Shown here: positions 13,793-26,217 of the stretch, piece after piece
How the letters are laid out: every line of letters begins with the position of its first letter
How positions within the stretch are numbered: position 1 is the first letter of the stretch
From: Monosporascus cannonballus
Lineage: Eukaryota > Ascomycota > Sordariomycetes > Xylariales
Length of the DNA: 64,000 bases
Assembly (NCBI GenBank): GCA_004154925.1
Contig: QJNS01000062.1
Coordinates: forward strand, 248,001 to 312,000
Direction of reading: 5' to 3'
Made by a program: the position numbers and the translations under genes
The notes under the pieces: model-generated
Seen by the model: the letters and a program-made list of their open reading frames with translations, nothing else
Database searches by the model: none
Told to the model about the DNA's origin: nothing

Positions 13793-15647
13793 GATAATTT
13801 AAGCCTTGTTTCTTATAAAAAATAAAAAAATTTTAAAGTTTTTTCCGAGTTTCATATTTATTAAATTTAATAAACGTATTTATTTTTTACCATTATATAT
13901 TTTTCGAATAGTTTTTAATACTTTTATATTAACTTTTTTAATATACTATTTAGAAGTGAATTAACGTAAAACTTAATAATTAAATACCAAGATATATTTT
14001 CAAAATAATAACAGAATTCTTTTGTATGATTATTACTTTTTACTTATTTTGTATTTTATTTAAAAAATAGTTAATAATTGAAGTTTTTACATTTTATTGT
14101 AATATAAAATTCGATAATCGAATATAACTTTATACTTAAAATAAAGGTTCTAGTTTTTTTATATTTCGGTTTAATTTTAGATTTTATTTCAATCTATTAT
14201 ATATATTTATTAATATTTAATTAATCAGTTTTCGACCAATATACTATAAAATAATTATTCGCTAAGAATTTAAAGATAATTATGTAATTAATTTATATTT
14301 TAATTTCCGTATCTTAATTTTGTAAAATAGGTTTTTATAATTTTATAAGTAATAAATAATCAATTTTCGATTTAATTATTATTATCTTATAGTTTTTATA
14401 TTATTTTATGGTATATATATATTGTATTTGTTTTAGAATATTATAAAATTTAAAATACGTATTCGAAATCCGTTAAAGGTTTTTCGTATTATATTTATCA
14501 GATTAAATTTCTTATTTAAATAGATATTTACTTTATTTCCGCTTGTTTTTAAAATAGAGAATATTTTTTATTATGTCTTTTAAATCTAAGAATATTATTT
14601 AAACTTTATTTAACTTTCGATTATATTACGATTTTAATAGAAATATCGGAAAGATACTATATATTTATTAATATTTATTAAAATATTACTTTCTATATCT
14701 AGAAATCTATTTATTCTTTTATTACACTTCGGATGTAAATAAATACAATCTCTTGATTTTTAAATTCACAGTTTTCAATTAATAAATTTACACAGTAACT
14801 TAATTCAAGTTTTATAAATATATAATATCAATTAAAAATTTCTTTTCTAAATTATCGTTATTCTTTTCTAATATTCGTACATTATTTAATAAATAGCCGT
14901 TAATTCTTTAAAGTATTGTTATATCTTATATTTATTTTTTAAACTTTTATAAAACGTATTTTATTATTTTTAAATAATATTTATATAGAGTTTCGAATAG
15001 AAAACGGCCGATAAATTCATTTTAAAGGTTATTATATATAAATCTCGTGTTATATAATAATGTTATTTAATACCTTTAATACTTATTAACGTAATTACTG
15101 AAATAATATTTTAAAACTTAATAAATAAGTTTTATTTATTTATCGATTTACAGATAATTAATAATCGACATTCGTTACCTTTTTTTTTCTTTTTCAAATA
15201 TTACTTAAAATTAATTTATTAATAATTTATTTTTATTACTAATAATCTTAAGCGAAATATTGGATTTGTATTTTATTTTATCGTAAAATATCGAGTTATT
15301 TCTGTTATAATTAAAATTTTAGCCGTAAAAATAAATAAGTTTAGTTTTGTAAAAATGTTAACGATTATTAAAATAACGTTATATTTTAGTTTATTTAAGC
15401 TTTTAATTTTTAAAAAGGTTCTATAATACAATTTAACGAGACTATTCAAAAATAATATACTTAAATAATAATAATTATTATAATTAGCTCTATAATTTAT
15501 AACGAAACTTTATTAAATTTCTATAATTCGGATACTATTTAATATATTATTACATATTATTTCTTATATTTTCTTAATAAACATTTTTAATTATTAAATC
15601 TCGTTTTCAAATATATTTTATATATTTTACCCTATAAAATAACCGAG

Positions 15648-16066
15648 GTATAACGCTAATTATAATATTAACAGATTAGCAATTCCAAATCTTAATTTAT
15701 CTTATCAGGATTAGCTGTATATATTAATATAATTATTTCCTCTTTTTTAATAAAATTGTTTCGATTTTAGTACTAGATAAAGTGTCGAACCCTTAAGGCT
15801 TTTTTACGCCTTGTAAGTATATAACGCGGTCGGATCTTTCGCGCCGATCACCCGCCAAACGTCCGCGGTTGGAATCTTTTCAGTTTGCCTACTAGTTTTC
15901 TTTAGTTTACAGCCGCCCTTATAGGGATCGAACTTTGCTTCCGATATGTCGCCGAAGTGGCGCCGAACTGGCTAATGTATCTAATTAGGGTTTAGAATAA
16001 TTGTAAGATAATAAAGATGCGACGTTAATCATAATACTAAAAGATTAATAATTCCAAACCTTAATT
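15648..16066. repeat. Short direct repeats flanking a GC-rich island
   Basis: Two roughly 48-bp direct repeats lie 369 bp apart (about 15650-15697 and 16019-16066). They share ATTATAATA or ATCATAATA, then AGATTAGCAATTCC or its variant AGATTAATAATTCC, and AAATCTTAATT or AAACCTTAATT. Between them, 15775-15990 is an island of about 215 bp with far more G+C and several CG dinucleotides. On the minus strand the island contains TTAGCCAGTTCGG and, about 28 nt later, AGTTCGATCCCT. These resemble RNA polymerase III A and B boxes of tRNA-derived SINEs, but a full tRNA fold is not possible. A short hairpin (AAGGC/GCCTT) lies near 15799-15820. Confidence 0.5.
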
Positions 16067-16884
16067 GAAGTTTGAACATTTTATTTCACTTTATAAGAAC
16101 TAATTGTACATACTATTACATATTTTTAAATTATTACAATATTAACTAATTCCTTTCGTAAAAAGCTTTGCAACAAAATTATGAATTCATCTTAATAATA
16201 TAAAATTTTATTTAAATTTAATATATATATTTCATTTACTTTAGTTTAACGTTTAATTATATATATTAACTTTATAGTATTTAAAGTTTTAATTTGAAAG
16301 TTTTAAATTTTATTGTAAAAGTATTAAAAATTTCGATTCTAATATTATTTCGTTGTTAAATAATTCTTTTATAAAAAAACGTAAAACTTATTAATTATAA
16401 ATAATAATTTTAATATTAATTCCGTGTTTTTTAAAATAGTTTTAGGATATGATCGTAATATAAATATAATTTACGGTTATTATTATTTGATCTTTAATCG
16501 TATTACTGCTATATTTTTATTGATATTATTCTACGTAAAAATTAAATTCGATAAATATATATTTCTTTGTATTTTAAAAAAAGTTTCTATAATCGTACAA
16601 GAAATGTTTTCCAATTTGTTTTACGCAAATAATAATTCCTGAAATTTTTGTTACTTAAAATCTATTTGAAAGTTTAACGGCAAATAAATTTTACGCCTTT
16701 TTTACGAAGTGTTGTATTTTTTTTAATAATACTTTAAATCGCTTTATATCTTTACAATTATTTTTCGTACCTTTTTTTATATATTATCCGTAAGTTTTGA
16801 CTTTTCATTACTGTAAATATTATATTTTCGTGTATAATATTTTTAAATATATAATTTAAGGGTTTAAATAATTTATGTTATAGA

Positions 16885-17030
16885 AAAGGGCACCCCTAGC
16901 TGGAGTCTTCGAGTGATTGTTATTCCTTTTCGAAGCCCTATATCAGTGGATCATTTACAACAAGTGGGATCATTACTTCCTAGCTTTCTACAAGTTAATA
17001 TACTCTCAAGAGCTGTGTATTTACTTTTTA
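16885..17030. other. Less-mutated island within the AT-rich block
   Basis: About 145 bp (GGGCACCCCTAGCTGGAGTC onward) are clearly less AT-rich than their surroundings. They contain ACAACAAGTGGGATCATT, which is reminiscent of the junction of a Copia-type LTR with a tRNA-iMet primer binding site, though with mismatches. No reading frame is supported. It may be the end of another decayed transposon or unique sequence that escaped RIP. Confidence 0.3.
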
Positions 17031-17848
17031 GTAACTGTGAAAATTTATTTACCGAGTTAATAACGCTTAATTAATATTAAATTTTGAAATTAAATTATAA
17101 AAAACGATAAATTTGCTAAATTAATTGTTTTTTAGGATTATACGTTAATATATTTACCATATTTTTAACGCTATATAATTGATAAATATTTTGAAACGTT
17201 TTTCGTACTTTTAAAATATTAATACCAATATTTTTTAAAAAAAGGTTTACTGTTAAAACCTTTTATTATTCTATAGCGCATTCTTTCGATTAGGTTAAAT
17301 TTTCGTAATTAATATATAATTATATGTTAATATACCTTATATTTTTGCAATATTATTTTTAGTAAAACGTTTATTAAAACGTTTATTTTACTACTAATAT
17401 TTTTAAAATTGTTTTAATATCGAAAAATAATCGTTAATTAAAAGACTTTTTTTAATTTACGAAACGTTTTTTAAGTTTTTCGAGTTAACAAAATTTTGTT
17501 TTGTTATTTTCATATTACGTCTTTTTTAATAATTTGATAATAAGTTTAATAATATGCAAATAATAGGTGATAAATTTTCGATAAACATTTGCAAATATTT
17601 TAAAAAAAACCTTAAATATTATAAATCGATTTCTATTTTGGTTTTATTTTAATAATATGAACCCGTCGACGATATATTTCCAATTTATCGATTTCATTAT
17701 AAATCTTTAAAAAATATTTATTTTAAAAATATATTCGTATTTAAATACTTTAATAAATAATTAATATGATAATAAATATTTGTAAAGTAATTTAAAATAT
17801 CTCGCATCTTCATTTATTATTCAAATAAATAATTATATTATTTAAATA

Positions 17849-17849
<1 letters not shown>

Positions 17850-17882
<33 letters not shown>
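17850..17882. repeat. (AT)n microsatellite
   Basis: An uninterrupted run of alternating A and T of about 32 bp lies inside AT-rich DNA. It is a plain dinucleotide repeat with no further signal. Confidence 0.9.
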
Positions 17883-17887
<5 letters not shown>

Positions 17888-20309
17888 ATGAAGTAAATTA
17901 ATACTTGATATATAAAATTGAAAATATAGCTAACGTAGTACTGAAACTAAATAATATATTTAAGTATTTGAATTATATATAATATATTCGAAAATATTTT
18001 TTGGGTTGTTTTCAATTTTAATATAATAATATATATTTAAAATTAAATATAAAACATATCGATTTTGTTTATTATTATTCGATTTCATATTTTATAACCA
18101 ATGTATAATCGAAAATTAACGTTGTTTTAAATACGAATAATATTCGTATATTTAGGTTTATTTCTAAATAACGTATTCGTCCCATTTTCAATTTTTTCGG
18201 GTATATTTTTCTAATAAATTTCGTTAAATTTCCGAAACAAGATAAATTAAGCCGAATAAAAATACTTTTCCTGGAATTAAATTTATTATATATTTTATTT
18301 CGAATAATTAAAAAGTTCCTTTATTATTTCTTCCGAAATATATTTGGTGAAAAGTTTCTAGACATATGGAAAATTCATTATTTCTTATCGTTATTATTTT
18401 CTAAATTTTAAAATACTTAATATATCGGTTCAATTTATTAAAATAACGATATAAATATATGTGCTAGCAAATACCGAATATACTATTCTTTGTCTATTAA
18501 TCTTTTGTAACGGTCTATTTAATTATTTATATATATTTGTACTTAATAAAATACTTAATATACTTATTTTTAGTCTAGATAAGACAAACCCGAGTACCTT
18601 TTAGTCGTAATATATTGTAAAATAAAGTTATTTCAATTTGTGTTCATTTTCGTTATTATTCGTTATATTAATAAGAGTTTTATAAGCTTTATTGCATTTA
18701 ATATACGCGTCGTTAATAAAACTCGAAATATTTATAGAAATGTATTAAAAGTTAAATTTTGTATTAATTTTTTACTTATAGTATTTATTTATATTTCACT
18801 ATCTATAATAGTTTATATTATTGCATCTTCTTTATTTTTCTTAATAAATAGAAATTTTAAAATAATTATTTAAAATAAATTAAATATATACGTTTATTCT
18901 AATTTTTATTTAGATTTCTATTTAGAAGTTAATTTAATTTATCGTTATATATCATAACGTTTCATACGGTTTTAGGAAATCAATTTCCGTATTACAAAAA
19001 CAATATATGTTTTGTATTTTTTGAAACTTATAATTCACGTTTTTATAACTTATTTTCTTGTAATTATTATATTTAAATAAATTCTTATAAAAAGTAAAGA
19101 TATTAAATTGTATAAAGTTATTTTAATTAGAATTAAATCAACAATTATCCAATTTTCGTATATAAAAACGTACGGAACATTTATTAATTTTACGTAATAT
19201 TTTTAATGTGTTTTTTAAAAAGTTTTCTTAATAGTATTAAAATAAAATCGGGTATTTTTATTAATACTTTTAACGAAAAATAATCGGTTTTTTTCTTTTG
19301 TTCTAAATATTTCAATAATATTTTACTTTATGTATTATATTATTAATTTATATTTTTTATATTTTTTATAACAAGAAATTTTATAATTTTAATGTTAATT
19401 TATAAAAATAATGAAAAATCAAATATTTACTATTGCGATTGTTTTTTTCGTTAAAAATATTTATAAAGTTTTATTATACAAATTAAATTTTTTATGTAAT
19501 ATAAAATTGTAACGATAATTAATCGGTTCGTTTTTATAATTTGAAAAATTATATCTTATTTTTCTTATTAAAAATAGTAGAATTTACGTAATTCTTTTAA
19601 TAAAAATTTTTAAACATTTTTATTTTTTAGTATTTCAATACATAAAAAATTAAATATAAAGTAGTATAATTATTAAATATTTATAACAAAAACGTTTATA
19701 TAACTCATAATTTATTAAATATAAATAAAGGTATTTGGTTTTAATTTTCGACGCAAATATCTATAATAAGTTTTATTTATTATTTTAATTAATATATATT
19801 TCAAAGATGTGAAATAATTATAACGGGGTATTCGTTTATTACTTTTAATCTTTTACGTTAATATCGTAATTAAGTTATAAAACTCTCCTTTTTACCCTAT
19901 ATTAATATTTATTATTCGGTTAATAATTGAAATAGTTCCGAATATGATACATTTTATTAACGGATAATGTTTAAAATTTAATTATTATATTACGAAATAT
20001 TTAAACTTTCAATTCCTGAATGTAATTATTGTATTACGTCCGTTTTTTAATCGTTCTATTAACGATTATTAGAATACATCTTTATTAAATATATAAAGAA
20101 ATTTTAAATTTTAAAAATCGTAATTCTTTACTTATTAAAATTTTATTATAAACTTTTTCGCTTATTTCTATATCGTTATTAATCGTTCGTTTATTAGGTT
20201 CCGATTCATAATTCTTTCGACCGATAACTTATATTTAATTTTTAAATGCGAACTCTACTTTTAATAATTATTATATTATTTTTTATATTAATAATAAGTA
20301 ATTATGGAC

Positions 20310-20710
20310 TAAGATAAGGTAATCTCCGAACAGTTGCAAAACATATTCCAAAAAGTAAATGTATTAAGTTATATCTATCTGGTATTTCCCATTAGCTACT
20401 AGATAGTAGATTAATACTAGTAAGTGAGTCGATAGCTAATCGATAGCTGATCGAGTATTAGCTTCATTCTATAGGGGCTCTATTTTCATAGAAATACGAC
20501 CAGATATAAGTAAAGAGGTGAAGAACTTACTAGCAAAGAAATATTCAAAGCAAAACTTTTGAAAAAAGAAAATCGTATTATATTCTAAGAAATTACAGCC
20601 TTTAAAAACGATTATAATAAGAAGAATTTGAAAAACCAAATAAACTAGATTATAAAACAATTACTAACTTACTAGTAGTAAGTCAGTAAGCCAGATTGTT
20701 AACTTATTAA
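20310..20710. other. Partly preserved repeat island, unidentified
   Basis: The sequence from about 20310 to 20480 is less RIP-like and contains repeated short words (ACTAGTAAG, CGATAGCTAATCGATAGCTG). CTAGTAAGTCAGTAAG and ACTAGTAAGAT follow near 20680-20725. A plus-strand frame around 20465-20600 reads IFIEIRPDISKEVKNLLAK before it breaks. I cannot assign a family; a decayed transposon is the likeliest explanation. Confidence 0.35.
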
Positions 20711-20736
20711 TAATAAACTAGTAAGATAAATTAAAA

Positions 20737-20927
20737 TATATACGCCGGTTATTTTTATAATAGAAATAATATTAATTTGTAATAAAATATGCTAATTTAA
20801 ACTTGGTTTAAAATTATAAAATGTAATAAGTTTATAATATTTGTTATTTAAAATTTTGCAATATTTCTATTAATATAAGCCCGTACGATTAAGATTTAAT
20901 AATTGGTTAAACCACCGAGCCGTTATA
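20737..20927 (+). repeat. Dispersed repeat, copy B
   Basis: This is the second copy of the repeat at 13605-13792. Its last 70 bp contain AAGCCCGTACGATTAAG and ACCACCGAGCCGTTATA, which are less RIP-like than the surroundings. Homology fades after the GTTATA block. The two copies lie about 7.1 kb apart and could be LTRs of a second decayed element; no coding remnant between them was recognised. Confidence 0.66.
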
Positions 20928-22699
20928 CTTAGTCGTCGAGATTTTACTACAAGTATTTATTTTCTAATAATATTTTAAATATTTTAATAATCGGTTTAAA
21001 AAAATTATAATATCGTATATCTTTTTAAATATTGTATTTTAAAAAAGCTTTAATCGTAATAAATAATGCGCTATATTTATAAGTAGGTTTATAATATTTT
21101 TTAACTTTTTTTTAGTTATTTTATAAAATTTGATTTAATTTCCAAATTAAATATTTATTTTATTTTCTTAAATGTTTTAATAACTAAAATTTCTAATTAT
21201 TTATATTTCGCTATTGAATGTATTCTTCTAGGTTAAAATATCTTCATTTTTATATTATGCTAAATTATTTTATCAATTTAAATAAATTTCTAGTAAAAAA
21301 ATATAGTAAGAAATATTAACGTTTTAAAAAAATAATACTGTAATTCGTTTTAAAAATACGGCCTTAAGTAAAATTAAAATTAAAAATAATAATACTATTA
21401 ATATTTATTTATTAACGCATTTTTGTATTTAATAAATTGTAATTTATAATAATAATATTGTTCTTAAATATAACTGACAAAAAGCTAGTTAGTTTCGTAA
21501 TATTGTATAAAAAGATATAAAGATCGGAAAATATATGTACTTATTTTTCTTTTTTTTAATTTGCAAATAAAGAATTTCGGTTATATTAATTTATATTTTC
21601 GAGATTAGCCTAGATTTTTTATACTATAGATCGCTATATTTGTCTGTTTATATAATGTTTTAGTATTAATATAATTACATACTGTATTAACTGTTTTCTA
21701 TTTTCGAATTATAAATAATTACTTTTTAAATTGAGAAATATAGTTTTTGAAAATCAATTTATTAAAATATATAAAAATTAAATTGTATAATTTGTTTTAT
21801 CAATTAATTTAAAATCTCAGTGTAATTAACGTCGATAAAATCTCTTAATATAGTAGAAAGGATTATTATATCAGTTATAATAACTTTTCATTAAATAGAT
21901 TTTAAAGTTACTATAGTAAAATTCTTTATATATAAATATATATTATATATTTGTCCGAATATATAATACTTTTCAAGGAATTTAATTATAGTCTAATATT
22001 AGAATAAAGATTTTAAATAAAATAATGTTTTTACTATAAGATTTGAAAGTACACATATATTTATTATAAAATCTTTATTAATTAATACGTTTTTTATTGG
22101 TTGTTTTATATAAATATTACATTTTACATAGAGTTTAATAAAAATTTTAAAATTAATACTTTTAACGTAAAAAGAGTTAACTTTAAAATATATAACGCCT
22201 TCAATTTGTATAATTATTTGCACTTAAAAAATTTAAAATAGTAAAATAATTAATATTTACATAAACATTAATGTATTTTATTTTAATATGAATTTTAATA
22301 TTTGCTTTTAGATACGAAAGTTGCCGTATTAGTTTGTTTATTATTATTACGTTCTAACTCACTTTATTTATTTATTCGTTAATAAAAATAAACTATTTTT
22401 AAAAAAAGTTTTTATTATAGATTTTAAAAAAATTTACCGATTACATTATTATAAATATTAACTTTTATAAACATATCATTAATTGTAAATAACAAACGGA
22501 AAGCTTGTTTAAATTGTTTTAATATATTTTTAATATAAAAATCTATTTAGTTATTTTTTTAATATAGTATTTTATTTGATTTCTTAAATTATATGAATTA
22601 TAAATAAATTACACGAATAAAACAAATAAAGCTAATCATAAAGTAACGCTCTTTTTATTATTCCTTTTTTGGTTAATTTGTTATTATTTTTTTTTAAAA

Positions 22700-23268
22700 A
22701 AAATAGCGCGTTCTAGTGAAAATCTGTATCCATTGCTAGAGCCATGCATTAGGTGGGATCCGAGGTTAGTCGAGTCGAGATCTACCAAAGCTGTCCAATT
22801 ACAGTTCATACTTCCGATACAGGCAATTTCTAACCAACCCCACACTTCCCTGCAAGCCAGGGGTATGTATCAAGGTATCTTACGTACATAACCTAGGTAC
22901 ATGAAGTACCTACCTAATTAGAGACGCCCGGGCCCCCTCTTGCAATGTGCCCACTGCCTAACGTTAGGTAATCAAGGTACCTACTCCCCAGGTGCCCGCT
23001 CCGTTTGGTGGTCAGTGCGGAGACAAGTTGTTCCCCCACCGACAAAATTTCGGGAGCTCTGGTGGGGGTGGGCGGGCATTGAATTTCGAGGCCTGGGTAG
23101 CCACCTTGCAAGGTAGAAACACGAAGATACAGACATACTGCCAGTACCTTGCACCCAGCTCAACATAAGCTGGTCGACTCGCTGGAATCGCCCCGACTGA
23201 TCCTCCCGAGAACTTATAATTCCCTTCTTTGACCATCTGTGCTCTCGGGAGCTTTCCTAGTCGTCACC
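22700..23268 (+). promoter_or_regulatory. Composition boundary and 5' region of CCT5
   Basis: The AT-rich block stops at about 22.70 kb. From there the composition is balanced and non-RIP sequence runs to the CCT5 start. The stretch holds palindromic CCTAGG/GTACC-rich words (for example ACCTAGGTAC at about 22895) and no supportable gene. Open frames on the minus strand at 22914-23236 have no recognisable features and lie in the likely CCT5 promoter/5' UTR. Confidence 0.6.
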
Positions 23269-25167
23269 ATGGCGATGAGTGCGTCCATATATGCCCCACA
23301 TTGTGTATGGGATATTCAATACTGACATTACGATACACAGATCTTGATCTTAGTAATGGTGCGCGAACAAGAGAGCCCGCTTGCTATAATCCCCTGGAAG
23401 CTAACTTAACACTTGTACAGCGGCGGTTATGAAGGATGAGATGGGACGGCCTTTTATCGTCGTGAGAGAGTTAGTGCACCGCCAACCTACACTGACGACA
23501 GCTTCAACTCTAACCGCGATGGTTGCAGTCAAGGCAAGAAGAAGCGCCAGTACGGCAACGAAGCCGTCAAAAATCACATTCTCGCCGCACGAACCGTCGC
23601 AAACATCGTCAAGACGTCCTTGGGTCCTCGAGGTCTCGACAAGATCCTCATCTCCCCCGACGGAGACATAACAGTAACAAATGATGGAGCCACTATCCTA
23701 CAGCAAATGGAAATCTCAAACCACGTAGCCAAGCTGCTGGTTGAACTCTCTAAATCACAAGATGACGAGATCGGCGATGGCACAACCGGCGTCGTCGTCT
23801 TAGCAGGTGCACTTCTTGAGCAGGCTGCCGACCTGATAGACAAAGGCATTCACCCAATCCGTATAGCGGATGGCTACGACCAGGCCTGCGATATCGCGGT
23901 AGCAGAGCTCGACCGGATATCAGATACCATCGAGTTCACCCGGGAACACACGGAGAACCTTGTCAAGGTAGCACGAACGAGTCTGGGCAGCAAGATCGTC
24001 TCCAAGGCCCACGATCAGTTTTCCAACATCGCTGTCGATGCCGTCCTCTCCGTCGCCGACCTAGAACGAAAAGATGTTGATTTCGAGTTAATTAAGGTAG
24101 ATGGCAAGGTTGGCAGTGCCTTGGAGGACTCCATTCTGGTCAAGGGTGTCATCGTCGACAAGGACTTCTCCCACCCACAGATGCCCTCCGAAGTTAGGGA
24201 TGCCAAGATTGCCATCTTAACCTGCGCCTTCGAGCCCCCGAAGCCGAAGACGAAGCATAAGCTGGAGATCGCATCCGTGGAAGAGTTCAAGAAGTTGCAA
24301 AATTACGAGCGGGAGAAGTTCATCGAGATGATCCAGCAGATCAAGGATGCCGGCGCAAACTTGGCTATCTGCCAGTGGGGATTTGACGATGAGGCAAACC
24401 ACCTACTATTACAAAACAACCTTCCCGCCGTCAGATGGGTAGGCGGCCCAGAGATCGAGCTGATTGCTATCGCGACGAACGGCAGGATAGTACCGAGATT
24501 CGAGGATTTAAAGCCCGAGAAGCTGGGAACTGCCGGCGTCGTGCGGGAGATGACGTTTGGTACCACTAGGGAGAAGATGCTCGTCATCGAGGAGTGCGCC
24601 AACACAAGAGCTGTCACAGTATTCGTCAGAGGCAGCAACAAGATGGTAAGGCTCACCCCCACTTATCGATTTAATCTCATCCGGGAAATGCTGACATAAT
24701 CGCAGATCATCGATGAGGCGAAGCGGTCACTCCACGATGCCCTCTGTGTGGTCCGGAACCTGGTCCGCGACAACCGCGTCGTGTACGGCGGCGGCGCGGC
24801 CGAGATCGCCTGCTCGCTGGCGGTGGAGGACGCGGCCGTGCAGACGCCCGGGCTCGAGCAATACGCCATGCGCGCCTTCTCCGAGGCGCTGGACGCGGTG
24901 CCCATGGCGCTCGCCGAGAACAGCGGCCTGAACCCGATCGCGACGCTCGCCGAGGTCAAGTCCCAGCAAGTCAAAGGCGGCGATTCGGCGCGTGGCAGGC
25001 TCGGCGTCGACTGCATGAGCCGGGGTAGCAACAATATGAAGGAGGCTTTCGTCATCGACCCGCTCATCGGCAAGCGCCAGCAGCTCATGCTCGCCACCCA
25101 GCTGTGCCGCATGGTCCTCAAGGTCAACAACGTCATCGTGAGCGGCTCAGGGGACCAGGACTTCTAG
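23269..25167 (+). CDS. cct5: T-complex protein 1 subunit epsilon (CCT5)
   Basis: This is a subunit of the cytosolic chaperonin TRiC/CCT, which folds actin, tubulin and WD40 proteins with ATP. The proposed exons are 23269-23302, 23421-23469, 23529-24645 and 24706-25167, giving 553 residues, normal for CCT5. The start is in a good fungal context (GTCACCATGG). Intron 1 joins a 12-codon leader to the conserved [19 protein letters not shown] segment. Hallmarks include [18 protein letters not shown], the ATPase motif GDGTTGVVV (about residues 110-118), [20 protein letters not shown] and the C-terminal KVNNVIVSG. The intron before [18 protein letters not shown] has GTAAGG..CGCAG borders. The least certain part is exon 1, because its splice sites rest only on frame continuity. 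The gene is convergent with the HECT ligase gene. The first exons lie only about 0.6 kb from the RIP block. Confidence 0.95.
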
Positions 25168-26217
25168 TTTCCGTCTCATCTCGTCTAGGATCTAGTTCAG
25201 GCGGTAGCTGTGGAACTCATGCGGTGCCGTGGGGATGTGGCATAAGTAGAGGCGGTATAGGGACGGCACCACATGCATGGATCTCGTCCCTTATATCGTC
25301 TGAGGAAGAGAAACATGAACTAGACGGATAGATGGATGGATAGATGACAGTCAACAGGTCAAGAGAAGATGCCTACCTATATGCCTAATCGAATGGCTTT
25401 AGGAGCTAAAAATAAGGATTCAAACTCTGACTCAGTGAAGATCTTTGACTTACCACACCGAGGAACCGTCATACCACTGCCGTTAAATCCCCCCCCCCCC
25501 CCTTGTAGGCTGGAATTCAGGGTCTCGTTTCATTTTAGTTGGAAGGTGCGCTGGGAGACATAGATAGACAGGGAGATGCTCGACCCCTGACAGAAGCCAG
25601 ACCATCATCTACATGAAGAGCTTCGTTAGATAGACCCTAAAGATTGTATGGCCTGCGTAGAATCGTACCACCTATCACTTACTTAATCCTTATCTCGCAG
25701 GCTATACCCGAATCAACCGCGAAACACCAGCAAACCTGCTCCCCAAGCCTTACCTCACATCGATCTGACTCCGAAGTCGTCTATTGAAACCACACCACAG
25801 CTGTTGATTACCTTCTACATGCCAAACTAGAGAAATGCATGTACACATGAATAAGTAAAAAGTAGACACGCTAGGCAGTATAAAAAATTTCCGTAACAAG
25901 ACAAAAGATCCAGAAAAAAGGGCATAATAGTAGACGCCCGAATGATAGTAGACGTCACGATCGCCGCGACCCACGTCTCCGCGATCCCGGATCGTGCCCG
26001 CGTTAGGGCTCGTGTATACCTATCTCTATGTCCTTTCCCCCTATTTTCTTCTTGCAAGTCTTATGTGTGTATGTACGGTATGGATCGACGTTCTTCGCCT
26101 TCCTCTCCCCGGCCCTCTCTCCTTTATACTCTATTAAAAGCGGAATACGAACGAACCGACCGACCACTACAAACCCATCTTTCGCCCTTTTTCTTTCTCG
26201 CCGTCTCGTAACAGCCC
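25168..26217. other. Convergent intergenic region CCT5 / HECT ligase
   Basis: This 1.05-kb spacer lies between two gene 3' ends and should contain both 3' UTRs and terminators. It has a run of about 12 C (25490-25502) and ATAGATGGATGGATAGATGA-type repeats at 25326-25346. No conserved coding frame was seen. Short open frames are compositional. Confidence 0.6.

Larger units (their letters stand above)
1..22700. other. AT-rich, RIP-degraded repeat block
   Basis: This stretch is overwhelmingly A+T, is full of TAA/TTA words, and has no reading frame longer than about 90 codons on either strand. Where two copies of a repeat can be compared (LTRs at 1.9 and 13.3 kb, dispersed repeat at 13.6 and 20.7 kb), most differences are C/T or G/A transitions. 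That is the signature of repeat-induced point mutation in filamentous ascomycetes (known biology; its action here is inferred). The short open frames inside (for example at 877-1369, 3180-3387, 5193-5393, 16424-16642, 18640-18873 and 21999-22223) have AT-driven composition rich in I, Y, F, N and K. I do not consider them genes. Confidence 0.9.

Noticed and set aside
15900..15990. Possible tRNA gene on the minus strand
   Set aside because: A- and B-box-like words are present, but T-arm and acceptor stems cannot be formed, so only a tRNA-derived repeat is considered.
16424..18873. Short open frames of 72 and 77 codons in the AT-rich block
   Set aside because: Composition is dominated by I, F, Y, N and K as expected from AT-rich DNA; no start context, splice continuity or family motif.
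1..22700. Telomere, centromere or mitochondrial insertion as explanation of the AT-rich block
   Set aside because: No telomeric TTAGGG array and no mitochondrial genes seen; LTRs and Gypsy coding relics explain much of it. Pericentromeric location cannot be excluded from one window.
22914..23236. Overlapping minus-strand frames (61-74 codons) upstream of CCT5
   Set aside because: They overlap each other in different frames and occupy the CCT5 promoter/5' UTR; no motif.
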